Below are positions 42,734 to 52,511 of a stretch of DNA of 64,000 bases, piece after piece. The stretch covers positions 1-64,000 of the forward strand of contig NZ_JACVPS010000003.1 in the NCBI RefSeq assembly GCF_018881755.1, given 5' to 3'. The notes beneath the pieces were generated by a model. The model was given only the letters and a program-made list of their open reading frames with translations. It did no database searches and was not told where the DNA came from. Source of the DNA: Polynucleobacter finlandensis (GTDB taxonomy: Bacteria > Pseudomonadota > Gammaproteobacteria > Burkholderiales > Burkholderiaceae). Position 1 is the stretch's first letter. Each line of letters begins with the position of its first letter. The position numbers and the translations under genes were made by a program.

Positions 42734-43528
42734 TTATATTTGCCTGCCCCATTCTCTACACCAATCGGTGATGACCTTTTCACTAGTAAGAGACTCAAAT
42801 TTCCCCAACATGTCATTAGCAAAAGTAGTTTTATTCTTGTAGCGCCTTGGATCGGCTTGCCATAGATCCCAGCATTCTTTGACATTTACTTTGTCTAATT
42901 GCTTGGGATCCTTACGATAGCGTAAGCTTGCTTTCCTCTTAGCTGACTCGCTGTTCTCGCGCACCATTGATTCCCACCCAAAGCAATAGTTAGCTAAGCT
43001 GCGAGATTCCATCACATCATAAAATTGCTCTACCAAATATTTAGATTCCCCCCTGCCGATAGACTGATCAATCTGCACTAAATTGCATAGAGCAAAGGCA
43101 TCGAGCATGACCTCGATGATGTCTGAATCTTTAATCTGAGGGAGTTGGTCTTTTATTCTCTTGGTGGTTATCCCATCGGCAAGATGCTCATAAAAGGCTT
43201 GGGTCTTTGAGCCAGAATCAATCCACCACTTAGCTCCAGAGATTGATTCCTGTGTTGATTTGGTATTTTCAACAGCACCAGCCTTAAGGGAGAGATCCCA
43301 CCAAATACGGGATTGGAACTCTGTGATCTGAAGCTCTGTTAATGCAATATTAACTATTAGATCAACGACATCAATTGCTTGTAACTTGTGGTAACTCTTT
43401 ACGTACATGTCATTAAACCCATCCCCAAAATGCAGGATATTATTTGCTAGCTTCAGCTTGGGTAGCTTAGGCTGCAACTCTACTTGCTTGAGAGCCAGCT
43501 TCAGTGATTGGGTGGCAATATCATCCAC
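42734..43528 (-). CDS. Hypothetical protein next to the integrase
   Basis: 264 residues, no membrane segments. The C-terminal part (about 205-262) has VKECWDLWQADPRRYKNKTTFANDMLGKFESLTSEKVITDWCREW, a pattern I associate with uncharacterised proteins beside P4-type integrases. The first 200 residues are helical and unfamiliar. It is 5 bp downstream of the integrase gene and so is probably co-transcribed with it. A role in integration control or replication is guesswork. Confidence 0.6.
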   Translation of the reverse strand: MDDIATQSLKLALKQVELQPKLPKLKLANNILHFGDGFNDMYVKSYHKLQAIDVVDLIVNIALTELQITEFQSRIWWDLSLKAGAVENTKSTQESISGAKWWIDSGSKTQAFYEHLADGITTKRIKDQLPQIKDSDIIEVMLDAFALCNLVQIDQSIGRGESKYLVEQFYDVMESRSLANYCFGWESMVRENSESAKRKASLRYRKDPKQLDKVNVKECWDLWQADPRRYKNKTTFANDMLGKFESLTSEKVITDWCREWGRQI

Positions 43529-43533
43529 AGTAT

Positions 43534-44754
43534 TTATTTGCCTTTAAGTTCGTCAAGATAGTCCGCCCAACGCTGCATGATTGGACCCCTTTGTTTAATG
43601 TAGATTGCACGGTTGTAGGATGTCCCATTGGCATCCTTTACCGCATGTGCTAATTGGGCTTCCAGGTGCTCTATCGGCTCGTTTAGTTGTTCGGCTAGCA
43701 TTGTTCTGGCGCTAGCCCTAAACCCGTGCCAGCTTTGCGATTCACCAAAGCCCAAGGAGTAAAGAGCGCTACGAACACTGTTGTCACTAATTGGCTTACT
43801 TGCTTGCCTTTCGCCCCTGAAAACATATTCGCTGTTGCCGATATAGGGCTTTAGTTCGTTAAGCAATTTGATTGCTTGAGTGGGGAGGGGAACATAATGG
43901 GACTGCCCATTTTCCTTACCTTCTAGTGTGCGCTTCATCTCTGATGCTGGGATAGTCCAGAGTTGTTCGTCAAAATCAATTTGTGACCATCTCATGGTGC
44001 GTAGATTTTGTGGTCGCTGAAAAAGAATGGGCGCTAATTTCAAAGCAGTCTTTACAACAATTCCACCGTGGTAAAGGTCGATTGCTTTTAGTAGTTCACT
44101 AAAACGCTTTGGGTCAGTTATTGCAGGAAAATTTTTACCGCGATAAGTTTGTAATTTCGCTTTGATTCCACGAGTGACATCAGGGATTTGATCAAGGGCA
44201 ACAAAGTCATAGACTTGCCTGCAAATCATTAATCCTCTGTCTGCAGTCTCAATTGCACCGCGTTCCTCCACTTTCTTTAACGCTTGAAGTATTTCTAGCC
44301 CAGTTAGCTCTTTTATAGGGCGAGTGCCGAGCACTGGGAATAAATCCCGCTCCATTTGCCTAAGCGTTCGTTTAGCGTGCTCGATACTCCAGCCTGCCTC
44401 TTTATTTTTATACCAAGCGAGAGCCACGGTCGAGAAGGTCGGGTCATCGGGAAGGCTCCTGGTCTGTTTCAGGAGTTTCTTTATTGAGTTAGGGTCCTGT
44501 CCAGCTTGGTGTTGCTGCTTTAATCTATCCCTCTCGATTCGAGCATTTTTAAGGGAAACTTTGCTATAGCTACCAATAGCAGCTCTTTTTTCCTTACCTT
44601 CAAACCAGTACTTCCAGAACCATGATTTGTTACCTGAAGGCAATACCTCAAGGTATAGGTTCTCAGCGTCATAAAGCCTATGACGTTTTTTATCGGCAGG
44701 GCATAAGGCGCTTTTACAGAGCGGGTCGGTTAGCATCCCATCAGGATAGTCCAT
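43534..44754 (-). CDS. P4-type tyrosine integrase
   Basis: 406 residues. The N-terminal DUF4102-like domain starts at LTDPLCKSALCPADKKRHRLYDAENLYLEVLPSG. Then the SAM-like core-binding domain (about 105-190) and the catalytic domain with FQRPQNLRTMRW (Arg I), HGFR (His 343, Arg 346) and the nucleophile Tyr 380 in GTSYNRAIYI follow. All catalytic residues are present, so it should be active. It lies 176 bp from the 3' end of ssrA and reads away from it, the usual arrangement. The ATG at 44736 (MLTDPL) may be the true start, as it matches P4-type integrases better. Confidence 0.95.
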   Translation of the reverse strand: MDYPDGMLTDPLCKSALCPADKKRHRLYDAENLYLEVLPSGNKSWFWKYWFEGKEKRAAIGSYSKVSLKNARIERDRLKQQHQAGQDPNSIKKLLKQTRSLPDDPTFSTVALAWYKNKEAGWSIEHAKRTLRQMERDLFPVLGTRPIKELTGLEILQALKKVEERGAIETADRGLMICRQVYDFVALDQIPDVTRGIKAKLQTYRGKNFPAITDPKRFSELLKAIDLYHGGIVVKTALKLAPILFQRPQNLRTMRWSQIDFDEQLWTIPASEMKRTLEGKENGQSHYVPLPTQAIKLLNELKPYIGNSEYVFRGERQASKPISDNSVRSALYSLGFGESQSWHGFRASARTMLAEQLNEPIEHLEAQLAHAVKDANGTSYNRAIYIKQRGPIMQRWADYLDELKGK

Positions 44755-44815
44755 TAGGGGAACAATATGGAATATTTATAAAGAGATTTGCTTTATGCCC
44801 CTATTTATTCCCCTA
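44755..44815. repeat. TTCCCCTA-type motifs near attR
   Basis: TAGGGGAA at 44755-44762 (inverted), TGCCCCTA at 44796-44803 and TTCCCCTA at 44808-44815 lie beside the integrase start. The last two share the 12-bp period and orientation seen at 31215-31234. Candidate arm-type integrase sites that could also regulate the integrase promoter. Confidence 0.5.
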
Positions 44816-44859
44816 ATTTTGTATTCTTCCCATGGTTTACTGAGGTTTGCAATAGACAA

Positions 44860-44895
44860 CAAAAAACCCCTTAAGTCTTTATTCTATAAGGGGTT
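44860..44895 (-). terminator. Element-supplied terminator of ssrA
   Basis: On the minus strand AACCCCTTA and TAAGGGGTT form a 9-bp stem around a 13-nt loop, followed by TTTT and GTTG. It lies 35 bp after the tmRNA 3' end, inside the integrated element, so it would have taken over from the displaced original. Confidence 0.85.
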
Positions 44896-44927
44896 AGTTG
44901 CTGTTGCTAGGTAATGCTACTACTAAT

Positions 44928-44943
44928 AATGGTGGAGTCGGCG
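44928..44943. repeat. attR: ssrA 3'-end direct repeat
   Basis: AATGGTGGAGTCGGCG is the same 16 bp as 31134-31149. It encodes the CGCCGACTCCACCA 3' end of tmRNA on the minus strand. Confidence 0.92.
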
Positions 44944-45288
44944 GGAATCGAACCCGCGTCCGCAAATCCTCTACAGCAAGTTCTACATACTTAGTCGTGT
45001 CATTTAATTTAGCTAGCTAGTCACAGACTGACATGTTCCACGCTCGCGATTCACTAAATTTTCGAACCATTCCCCGTGACATGAAATGGTCTTATCTCTT
45101 GTAAATGACCCTGATCTAGCTTTCGCTAGCTGACCCAAGAGAGAATCAGTTCAGGGGCAACCGCAATTAAGCGGCTAGTGCGAAACGTTCGTCGTTTGCA
45201 GTTATTACATTCCCATTGATTTACGAGATAACGGGTCCTCGGTATGCCCTTGATGCTTTGTAATCCACGTCGAAACCATGTCGACCCC
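44930..45288 (-). ncRNA. ssrA: Transfer-messenger RNA (tmRNA)
   Basis: 359 nt on the minus strand. The 5' GGGGTCG (from 45288) pairs with the 3' CGACTCC-ACCA in a tRNA-like acceptor stem, and the T-arm GGTTCGATTCCCGCC is near the 3' end. An internal frame encodes the tag ANDERFALAA. tmRNA rescues stalled ribosomes by adding the tag for proteolysis. Its 3' end is the integration site of the 13.8-kb element and stays intact. Confidence 0.95.
45167..45199 (-). CDS. tmRNA tag-encoding frame
   Basis: On the minus strand GCA AAC GAC GAA CGT TTC GCA CTA GCC GCT TAA gives ANDERFALAA, the degradation tag common in betaproteobacteria. It is translated after trans-translation, without its own start codon. 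Confidence 0.92.
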   Translation of the reverse strand, partial: ANDERFALAA

Positions 45289-45313
45289 GGAGTTCATGCA
45301 CTGGAATGTCTAT

Positions 45314-45334
45314 TTTAAGGCCGCTGGCCTTAAA
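45314..45334. promoter_or_regulatory. Perfect hairpin between gph and ssrA
   Basis: TTTAAGGCC-GCT-GGCCTTAAA is a 9-bp perfect inverted repeat in the 72-bp gap between the gph stop and the tmRNA 5' end. It may end gph transcription, although no good T-run follows, or mark processing of a gph-ssrA transcript. Confidence 0.5.
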
Positions 45335-45360
45335 TTGCTCAATATCTTGAGGATTGCTAA

Positions 45361-46047
45361 CTAAGCCCTACTGGGGAAGATGATTTGGAGTAATTCTTGT
45401 GGGGTGTGGATGATGAAATCCGCTCCCCAGGCTTCTGGGGGCTCTTCACATCCACAGTAGCCATATGCAGCTGCCACAGTCTTCATTCCCGCTGCCTTAC
45501 CAGCAATGACGTCTCTTATGTCGTCCCCAACATAAAGGGACTTGTTTGGATCGAGATTGGCGATTCTGGCAGCATGCAGAATGGGTTCTGGATGGGGTTT
45601 TGAGTGCGGTGTTGTATCGCCAGAAACAGTTGAGATGGATCTTTGGCTCAGCCCCATGAGATCAACCAAGGGGTTCGTAAAGCGCTCACTTTTGTTGGTG
45701 ACAATTCCCCAAGGAAGTTGTGCGCTCTCGAGCTGATTTAGCAGGTGTTCCATACCTTCAAATAACTTGCTATGAACAAATAAGGCTTTTTCATAGTTGG
45801 CGAAAAATTCATCACGCAAGGCAATGAAGTCGGGATGCTTGGTATCAATACCAAAGGCACCGCCAATCAATCCACGGGCTCCTGCAGAGGCGCAAGGGCG
45901 CAATTGCTCATAAGGCTTCAAAGGAAGATTGCGAGCGCTCAGGAGTTGATTGGTGGCAGCCACTAAATCAGGTGCGGTATCGGCTAATGTGCCGTCTAAA
46001 TCAAAAAAGACCCCGTGATAAGGGCTTTGATGCTGACTCTGACTCAT
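45361..46047 (-). CDS. gph: Phosphoglycolate phosphatase (HAD family)
   Basis: 228 residues. HAD motif [16 protein letters not shown], motif [10 protein letters not shown], and motifs [44 protein letters not shown] are all present. Dephosphorylates 2-phosphoglycolate formed during DNA repair. Its start overlaps the ubiG stop by 4 bp (ATGA), so the two are translationally coupled. Confidence 0.9.
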   Translation of the reverse strand: MSQSQHQSPYHGVFFDLDGTLADTAPDLVAATNQLLSARNLPLKPYEQLRPCASAGARGLIGGAFGIDTKHPDFIALRDEFFANYEKALFVHSKLFEGMEHLLNQLESAQLPWGIVTNKSERFTNPLVDLMGLSQRSISTVSGDTTPHSKPHPEPILHAARIANLDPNKSLYVGDDIRDVIAGKAAGMKTVAAAYGYCGCEEPPEAWGADFIIHTPQELLQIIFPSRA

Positions 46048-46733
46048 TTACTTACGGCAATCATGTAGTTCACATCCACATCATCACCAAGGCTATAGAC
46101 CTGACTTAAGGGGTTGTAGCTCAAACCCTTCATGCCAATCATCTCTAGAGCAGCCTGACGGGTAAATCCCACTAGTTCAGAAGGCTTGATAAATTTTGCG
46201 TATTCGTGAGTGCCTTTAGGGAGCAGTCGAAGTAGGTACTCAGCGCCAATAATGGCAAATAAGTAGGACTTCGGGCTGCGATTTAAAGTGCTAAAGAAAA
46301 GCGTGCCACCTGGTTTGCAGAGTTTGGCGCAGGCACGTACTACAGAAGCTGGGTCTGGAACATGTTCGAGCATTTCCATGCAAGTGACCACGTCATATTG
46401 TTCTGGCTGTTCTTCGGCTAAAGCTTCTACTGCGATCGATCGGTATGACAGAGTAGCTCCGACCTCGAGAGCATGTAGCTCAGCAACTTTTAATGCTTTT
46501 TGAGACAGATCAATGCCGCAGGTATCTGCGCCTGATTGCGCAATAGATTCCGCGAGAATGCCGCCACCACAACCCACATCCAATACTTTTTTGCCATTCA
46601 GATCTACAAAGGATTTAATCCAAGATAGGCGCAGCGGATTGATGGCATGTAGTGGCTTAAATTCACTCTCTGGATCCCACCAGCGATGGGCTAGGGCGCT
46701 AAATTTATCAATTTCAGATTGGTCGACGTTCAT
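46044..46733 (-). CDS. ubiG: Ubiquinone biosynthesis O-methyltransferase
   Basis: 229 residues. [36 protein letters not shown] is the UbiG start signature, then SAM motif [29 protein letters not shown] and [33 protein letters not shown]. UbiG makes two O-methylations in ubiquinone synthesis and is membrane-associated. First gene of the ubiG-gph pair. Confidence 0.95.
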   Translation of the reverse strand: MNVDQSEIDKFSALAHRWWDPESEFKPLHAINPLRLSWIKSFVDLNGKKVLDVGCGGGILAESIAQSGADTCGIDLSQKALKVAELHALEVGATLSYRSIAVEALAEEQPEQYDVVTCMEMLEHVPDPASVVRACAKLCKPGGTLFFSTLNRSPKSYLFAIIGAEYLLRLLPKGTHEYAKFIKPSELVGFTRQAALEMIGMKGLSYNPLSQVYSLGDDVDVNYMIAVSK

Positions 46734-46787
46734 GTGTTTACTCGGGTAGTACTGGTATTTTGGGCTTGTTACGAATATAGCGGAAAT

Positions 46788-46817
46788 AAAAAAGCCCGCA
46801 AGAAGCGGGCTTTTTTA
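46788..46817. terminator. Bidirectional terminator after the OmpA-like gene
   Basis: AAAAGCCCGC-AAGAA-GCGGGCTTTTTT: a 9-bp stem with T-runs in both directions. It ends the minus-strand OmpA gene (stop at 46831) and faces the ubiG promoter region. Confidence 0.9.
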
Positions 46818-46830
46818 CAAGTAAAAAGAA

Positions 46831-47406
46831 TTACTTAGCAGCTGTACCAACAACTTCGATGTCGGTACGGCGGTTTTTAGCGCGGCCTTCAGCAGTTGCA
46901 TTGCTTGCAACTGGATTGCTCTTGCCTTTTGATTCTGTGTAAATACGGCTACCGTCAACACCTTTGCTTGTCAGGTAAGACTTAACTGACTGAGCACGAC
47001 GTTGGCCAAGAGCCATGTTGTATGCATCTGTACCAACGCTATCAGTGTTACCAACAGCGATGATCACTTCTAATTTGATCTTGCTCAAGTCAGCAGCGAT
47101 TTTGTCCAGAGTAGCTTTACCTTCTGGTTTCAAATCAGACTTGTTGAAGTCATAGAGTGTGTCAGCTTGCAAAGTGATTTTGCTTTGGCTAACACCAGCA
47201 GCGGCAGGAGCAGCGGATTGCAATGCACCGTCACAACCTTTAGCAGCAGTTGCTGGAGTCCAGCTGTTATCACGCCAGCACAATGTGCCGTCGCCATTTT
47301 TCCAGTTTAGGGCGCCGTCGCCGTTTTGCCAGTTATCAGATGCCATTGCTGCGGTTGCAGAAACGGTAATAACAGAAGCGAGCAACAGTTTTAGGGTTTT
47401 GTTCAT
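46831..47406 (-). CDS. OmpA-family outer-membrane/peptidoglycan-binding protein
   Basis: 191 residues. Signal peptide about 1-22 (TAAMA). Next comes a short stretch with three N-G-D-G/W-type repeats and two cysteines (LCWRDNSW, KGCDGAL). The OmpA C-terminal domain covers about 75-190: LQADTLYDFNKSDLKPEGKATLDKIAADL and NTDSVGTDAYNMALGQRRAQSVKSYL. There is no beta-barrel, so it is probably anchored in the periplasm or outer membrane through peptidoglycan. Divergent from gyrA, as in related genomes. Confidence 0.92.
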   Translation of the reverse strand: MNKTLKLLLASVITVSATAAMASDNWQNGDGALNWKNGDGTLCWRDNSWTPATAAKGCDGALQSAAPAAAGVSQSKITLQADTLYDFNKSDLKPEGKATLDKIAADLSKIKLEVIIAVGNTDSVGTDAYNMALGQRRAQSVKSYLTSKGVDGSRIYTESKGKSNPVASNATAEGRAKNRRTDIEVVGTAAK

Positions 47407-47565
47407 TTTTAGTCCTCAAAAATCTCTTTTTAATTAAAGTCAAACTTAAATGTAATTCGCCCTACTTTGAAGCAAAAGACCGCAAAGCGACACATCTCAA
47501 TTTCGTACAAACTGACAGAATCTTAGCATAGGGGCTACCTGTCATCAAAATGATATTATTTCCAA

Positions 47566-50274
47566 ATGGAACAAGCCGCTAAAGAAACACTACCAATATC
47601 CCTCGAAGACGAAATGCGGCGGTCCTATTTGGACTACGCAATGAGCGTCATCGTCGGCAGAGCCCTGCCAGACGTGCGTGACGGTCTGAAGCCGGTTCAT
47701 CGCAGGGTCTTATTTGCGATGTATGAATTAAACAACGATTGGAACCGAGCTTACAAAAAATCTGCCCGTATAGTTGGCGATGTCATCGGTAAATACCATC
47801 CGCATGGCGATTCTGCGGTCTACGACACCATTGTTCGTATGGCACAGGATTTCTCTTTGCGCTATATGTTGGTTGATGGACAGGGTAACTTTGGCTCCGT
47901 GGACGGCGATAACGCTGCTGCGATGCGGTATACCGAGATCCGCCTACGCAAGATAGCCCATGAGCTTTTGGCTGATTTGGACAAGGAAACAGTCGATTTT
48001 GGGCCAAATTACGATGGTAGTGAGAAAGAGCCCCTGATTCTTCCTGCAAAAGTGCCTAATTTGCTGATTAACGGCAGTTCAGGCATTGCGGTGGGTATGG
48101 CGACCAACATCCCCCCCCATAACTTGGATGAGGTGGTTACAGCCTGCTTACACGTGCTGCATAACCCAGAGTGCACGATCGATGAGTTGATTGAAATCAT
48201 TCCGGCACCGGATTTTCCAACGGCTGGAATCATTTACGGCGTTCAAGGTGTGCGCGAAGGCTATCGCACTGGCCGTGGCCGTGTGGTGATGCGTGCCAAG
48301 ACTCACTTCGAAGATCTTGATAAAGGTGCACGCCAGGCCATCATCGTTGATGAGCTGCCATATCAAGTGAATAAAAAGAACTTGCTTGAGCGTATTGCTG
48401 AGTTAGTGAATGAGAAAAAAGTAGAAGGTATTTCTGATTTGCGTGACGAGTCAGACAAGTCAGGTATGCGCGTTGTGATTGAGCTCAAGCGTGGTGAAGT
48501 TCCAGAGGTGGTTCTAAACAACCTCTATAAGAGCACACAACTGCAAGATAACTTCGGTATGAATATGGTGGCCCTGGTTGATAACCAACCACGCCTACTG
48601 AACTTGAAGCAGATGCTTGAGTATTTCTTGCAGCATCGCCGCGAAGTAGTAACGCGTCGTACGATTTTTGAATTACGTAAAGCGCGTGAGCGTGGTCACG
48701 TATTAGAAGGTTTGGCAGTTGCATTGGCCAATATTGATGAGTTCATTGCCATTATTAAAGCTGCTGCTAATCCGGTAGTTGCTAAACAAGAGTTAATGGG
48801 CAAGCCATGGGATTCTTCAATGGTGCGTGAGATGTTAGCGCGCGCTGAGACGGATACTCTTGGTGGACGTAATGCCTATCGCCCTGAAGGTTTGTTGCCT
48901 GAGTACGGGATGCAGACGACTGGCTTGTATCGTTTATCCGATAGCCAAGCACAAGAAATTCTGCAGATGCGTCTGCAACGCTTGACTGGCCTTGAGCAAG
49001 ACAAGATTGTGAATGAGTACAAAGAAGTCATGTCAGAGATTTTTGATCTGCTTGATTTACTTGCCAAGCCAGAGCGCGTTACTTCTGTGATTGAGACTGA
49101 GCTTAAAGAAGTGCAAGCTGAGTTCGGTATTGCAGGTGGTGATAGCGGTCGCCGTTCATTCATTGAAATGAATGCGACTGAGTTGTTCACTGAAGATTTG
49201 ATCACGCCGCAAGATATGGTGGTGACACTTTCCAATACTGGCTATATGAAGAGCCAGCCATTGAGTGAGTACCGTGCGCAAAAACGCGGTGGCCGCGGTA
49301 AGCAAGCTGCTGCAACGAAGAATGAAGATTGGATTGAAACTTTATTCGTTGCCAATACGCACGACATCATTCTTTGCTTCTCCGATCGTGGTCGCATGTA
49401 TTGGTTGAAAGTATGGGAAGTGCCGCAAGGTAGTCGCAACTCACGTGGCAAACCGATCGTCAATATGTTCCCACTAATTGAAGGTGAAAAGATCACTGTG
49501 ATTTTGCCAATTAAAGGCTACCAAGATGATCATTACGTATTCATGGCAACCAGTTTAGGTACCGTGAAGAAGACGCGCTTGTCTGATTTCTCTAATCCAC
49601 GTAAAGCCGGCATCATTGCGGTTGACTTGAATGAGAATGACTTCTTAGTTGGCGCAGCGATAACAGACGGTCAACATGATGTGATGCTGTTCTCTGATGC
49701 TGGTAAAGCAGTTCGCTTTGATGAGAATGATGTGCGTCCTATGGGTCGTACTGCCCGCGGTGTTCGCGGTATGAACTTGGTCGCTGGTCAACAAGTTATC
49801 GCTATGTTGGTCGCTCCTGCTGAAGCAACTGAAGGCGCAGAGGCTAGTACTGTGGATTCAGAAGGCAATCCAATTCCAACGAGCGTATTAACGGCTACTG
49901 AAAATGGCTTCGGTAAACGTACTCCAATTGGCGAATACACACGTCATGGACGTGGTACCAAAGGCATGATTGCGATTCAGACATCTGAGCGTAACGGTAA
50001 AGTGGTTGCTGCTGCTTTGGTATCTCCTGAAGATCAAATTATGTTGATCACCACTGGCGGAATATTAGTGCGCACACGCGTGTCTGAGATTCGTGAGATG
50101 GGTCGCGCCACACAAGGTGTGACTTTAATTAACGTTGATGAGGGCACTCGTTTATCCGGTTTGCAGCGTATTGCTGAAAGCGATTCGGATGAAGAAGGTG
50201 ATGATGCGGAAGAGGGTGATGTATCTGCTGATCCAGCGCTTGATTCTGATTCCGATGCTGCTGGTGATGCCTAA
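47566..50274 (+). CDS. gyrA: DNA gyrase subunit A
   Basis: 902 residues. The catalytic tyrosine is Tyr122 ([11 protein letters not shown]), matching E. coli numbering, and the quinolone-resistance region reads GDSAVYD with Ser83 and Asp87, the susceptible residues. The C-terminal domain carries the GyrA box QKRGGRGK at about 568-575. An insertion of about 30 residues near 768-795 ([20 protein letters not shown]) sits inside the C-terminal wheel, and the protein ends in an acidic Asp/Glu/Ser tail. Together with GyrB it introduces negative supercoils. It leads the run of core genes to aroA. Confidence 0.98.
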   Translation: MEQAAKETLPISLEDEMRRSYLDYAMSVIVGRALPDVRDGLKPVHRRVLFAMYELNNDWNRAYKKSARIVGDVIGKYHPHGDSAVYDTIVRMAQDFSLRYMLVDGQGNFGSVDGDNAAAMRYTEIRLRKIAHELLADLDKETVDFGPNYDGSEKEPLILPAKVPNLLINGSSGIAVGMATNIPPHNLDEVVTACLHVLHNPECTIDELIEIIPAPDFPTAGIIYGVQGVREGYRTGRGRVVMRAKTHFEDLDKGARQAIIVDELPYQVNKKNLLERIAELVNEKKVEGISDLRDESDKSGMRVVIELKRGEVPEVVLNNLYKSTQLQDNFGMNMVALVDNQPRLLNLKQMLEYFLQHRREVVTRRTIFELRKARERGHVLEGLAVALANIDEFIAIIKAAANPVVAKQELMGKPWDSSMVREMLARAETDTLGGRNAYRPEGLLPEYGMQTTGLYRLSDSQAQEILQMRLQRLTGLEQDKIVNEYKEVMSEIFDLLDLLAKPERVTSVIETELKEVQAEFGIAGGDSGRRSFIEMNATELFTEDLITPQDMVVTLSNTGYMKSQPLSEYRAQKRGGRGKQAAATKNEDWIETLFVANTHDIILCFSDRGRMYWLKVWEVPQGSRNSRGKPIVNMFPLIEGEKITVILPIKGYQDDHYVFMATSLGTVKKTRLSDFSNPRKAGIIAVDLNENDFLVGAAITDGQHDVMLFSDAGKAVRFDENDVRPMGRTARGVRGMNLVAGQQVIAMLVAPAEATEGAEASTVDSEGNPIPTSVLTATENGFGKRTPIGEYTRHGRGTKGMIAIQTSERNGKVVAAALVSPEDQIMLITTGGILVRTRVSEIREMGRATQGVTLINVDEGTRLSGLQRIAESDSDEEGDDAEEGDVSADPALDSDSDAAGDA

Positions 50275-50305
50275 GCTAGCATCGATTAAAGACTAGTAAG
50301 CCATC

Positions 50306-51403
50306 ATGACGTTTGACCGCCGCATCTTTAATTTCGCAGCGGGGCCTGCTACCTTGCCTGAAGAGGTGTTGAAGCAGGCTGCCGATGAAATGCTCAACTG
50401 GCAAGGGCTCGGCACTAGTGTGATGGAGATTAGTCACCGTAGCAAAGAGTTCATGGCGGTCTATGAAGAAGTGTTGCAAGACCTGCGCACTTTAATGAAC
50501 ATTCCTGATACTTACGAGATCTTGTTGCTACAAGGTGGTGGTATTGGTCAGAATGCAGCTATTCCAATGAATTTAATGCCCTTGGCTAAGAAGGGCCCTA
50601 AAGCGGATTTCATTGTGACGGGCGTTTGGTCTGAGAAATCTTTTAAAGAGGCACAGAAATACGGTACAGCAAATCTTGCTGCTTCATCTGCCGCTGAAAA
50701 ATTCAACACCATTCCCGCCCGATCAACATGGCAACTCTCTGATGATGCAGCGTATGTGCATTACTGCGCCAATGAAACGATTGGTGGCGTGGAGTTTCCT
50801 GATGTGCCCAATGTTGGCAATACAACATTGGTTGCCGATATCTCTAGCAACATTCTCTCTAAAGAGATGGATATTACGAAGTGCGGCGTTTGGTTTGGGG
50901 GCGCCCAAAAAAATATTGGCCCCTCAGGCGTGACGATAGTAATCGTTCGCAAAGATTTGCTGGGCCACAGTATGGGTATCACTCCGACAATTTGGGATTG
51001 GTCCGTACAGGCAAATACCCAGTCCATGATTAATACCCCGCCAACTTTCTCGATCTATATGGCTGGGCTGGGATTCAAGTGGCTACTGAAGCAGGGTGGC
51101 GTCAAGGCGATTGAGAAGCGCAATCAAGCAAAAGCAGATTTGCTCTATAACTTCCTTGATCAAAGTAGCTTGTATGAGAATCGCGTGACAAAGCAATATC
51201 GCTCTAGAATGAATGTCACCTTCTTCTTGAAGGATGAGAATTTAAACGCAGAGTTCTTGGCTCAATCGAATGCTGCTGGTTTGGCTGCTTTGCGCGGTCA
51301 TAAGGCTGCTGGCGGAATGCGAGCCAGTATTTACAATGCAATGCCCTTAGAAGGCGTACAAGCCTTGATTGAATTTATGCGCGACTTTGAAAGGCGGGCT
51401 TAA
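50306..51403 (+). CDS. serC: Phosphoserine aminotransferase
   Basis: 365 residues. It begins RRIFNFAAGPATLPEEVLKQAADEMLNWQGLGTSVMEISHRSKEF, the SerC signature, and the PLP lysine is Lys202 in GGAQKNIGPSG. Converts phosphohydroxypyruvate to phosphoserine, and serves pyridoxine synthesis. Its stop shares a base with the pheA start (TAATG). Confidence 0.97.
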   Translation: MTFDRRIFNFAAGPATLPEEVLKQAADEMLNWQGLGTSVMEISHRSKEFMAVYEEVLQDLRTLMNIPDTYEILLLQGGGIGQNAAIPMNLMPLAKKGPKADFIVTGVWSEKSFKEAQKYGTANLAASSAAEKFNTIPARSTWQLSDDAAYVHYCANETIGGVEFPDVPNVGNTTLVADISSNILSKEMDITKCGVWFGGAQKNIGPSGVTIVIVRKDLLGHSMGITPTIWDWSVQANTQSMINTPPTFSIYMAGLGFKWLLKQGGVKAIEKRNQAKADLLYNFLDQSSLYENRVTKQYRSRMNVTFFLKDENLNAEFLAQSNAAGLAALRGHKAAGGMRASIYNAMPLEGVQALIEFMRDFERRA

Positions 51404-52485
51404 TGAGTACGGAAGAACAGCGTCTCGCACCCTTACGAGAAAAAATTGATGCCTTAGATGCCCAGATTCTGGAGCTTTTAAGTCAGCGGGCAAAAGCTGC
51501 TCAAGACGTTGGACATGTCAAAGGCGGGTTCTCATCACCAGTATTTCGGCCTGAGCGTGAGCGTCAGGTTGTGACAAGACTGCAGGACATTAATGTGGGC
51601 CCTTTATTGCCTGATGGCATTGCTGCTATCTGGCGCGAGATTATGTCGGCATGTAGAGCGCTTGAAGCTCGCCAAACGATTGCCTATTTAGGCCCAGTTG
51701 GGACCTTTTCCGAGCAAGCTGCCCAAACCTATTTTGGAACTTCCATTGCTGGCTTGCCTTGCGTCAGTCTTGATGAGGTATTCAAGGCAGTAGAAAAAGG
51801 TGCCGCACAATTTGGCGTAGTTCCTGTAGAGAACTCCAGTGAAGGTGCCATCTCGCGTACATTAGATTTGCTCTTGGATTCTCCAATGCAAATTAGTGGT
51901 GAGGTTGTATTGCCGATTCATCATCATTTACTCAGTAAGAGCGGCAACTTAGATGGTGTTACGACTGTTTGTGCGCACGCTCAAGCTTTGGCGCAATGTC
52001 AGCAATGGTTGAGTCAGCACGCGCCTCAGTTAAAGCGTCAAGCGGTCAGTAGTAATGCTGAAGCTGCTCGCATGGCTGCAGCAGATCCTAGTTTGGCCGC
52101 GATTGCCGGCGATCCCGCTCAAATAGCTTACGGTTTGCAAGCGGTTGCCTTGCAGATTCAGGATGACCCACACAATCGCACACGCTTTGTGGTGATTGGC
52201 GATTATTTATGTCAGCCTACAGGTGACGACCAAACCTCTTTGGTGTTATCAGTGGATAACCAACCAGGTGCGGTACATAGTTTATTAGCGCCTTTAGCGA
52301 AGCATGGTGTATCCATGAATCGCTTTGAATCACGCCCAGCTCGTAAAGGCACTTGGGAGTATCACTTTTATATTGATATTGCTGGTCATGCTGATGATGC
52401 AAAGGTGGTCAAGGCTTTAGAAGAATTAAAAAATACAGCTGCTTTCTATAAGAAGTTGGGCTCTTATCCTCGCTCAGCGGTTTAA
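51403..52485 (+). CDS. pheA: Chorismate mutase/prephenate dehydratase (P-protein)
   Basis: 360 residues. Chorismate mutase domain about 8-90 (LREKIDALDAQILELLSQRAKAAQDVG), prephenate dehydratase about 95-275 (AYLGPVGTFSEQAA, ENSSEGAISRTLD, NRTRFVVIG), and a C-terminal ACT domain with ESRP at 309-312 for phenylalanine binding. Converts chorismate to phenylpyruvate, with expected feedback inhibition by Phe. Coupled to serC by one shared base. Confidence 0.97.
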   Translation: MSTEEQRLAPLREKIDALDAQILELLSQRAKAAQDVGHVKGGFSSPVFRPERERQVVTRLQDINVGPLLPDGIAAIWREIMSACRALEARQTIAYLGPVGTFSEQAAQTYFGTSIAGLPCVSLDEVFKAVEKGAAQFGVVPVENSSEGAISRTLDLLLDSPMQISGEVVLPIHHHLLSKSGNLDGVTTVCAHAQALAQCQQWLSQHAPQLKRQAVSSNAEAARMAAADPSLAAIAGDPAQIAYGLQAVALQIQDDPHNRTRFVVIGDYLCQPTGDDQTSLVLSVDNQPGAVHSLLAPLAKHGVSMNRFESRPARKGTWEYHFYIDIAGHADDAKVVKALEELKNTAAFYKKLGSYPRSAV

Positions 52486-52511
52486 CGAATTTATAACGTA
52501 CGTTATTGGTA

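Larger units (their letters stand above)
31134..44943. mobile_element. Integrative element in ssrA (about 13.8 kb)
   Basis: The element is bounded by 16-bp direct repeats at the tmRNA 3' end. It carries a P4-type tyrosine integrase adjacent to and pointing away from ssrA, an AlpA-like regulator, an XRE regulator, a restriction-modification/helicase pair and several unrecognised genes. No conjugation, capsid or tail genes are present, so it is a mobilisable-type genomic island or a satellite rather than a full prophage or ICE. The period between identical repeat bases is 13,794 bp. ssrA keeps a complete 3' end, as usual after integration at this site. Confidence 0.9.

Noticed and set aside
31134-44943. 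Complete prophage
   Set aside because: No capsid, terminase, tail or lysis genes seen among the open frames of the element.
44930-45288. tRNA gene at the integration site
   Set aside because: The tRNA-like 3' end belongs to tmRNA: the 5' part lies 359 nt away and a tag frame lies between.
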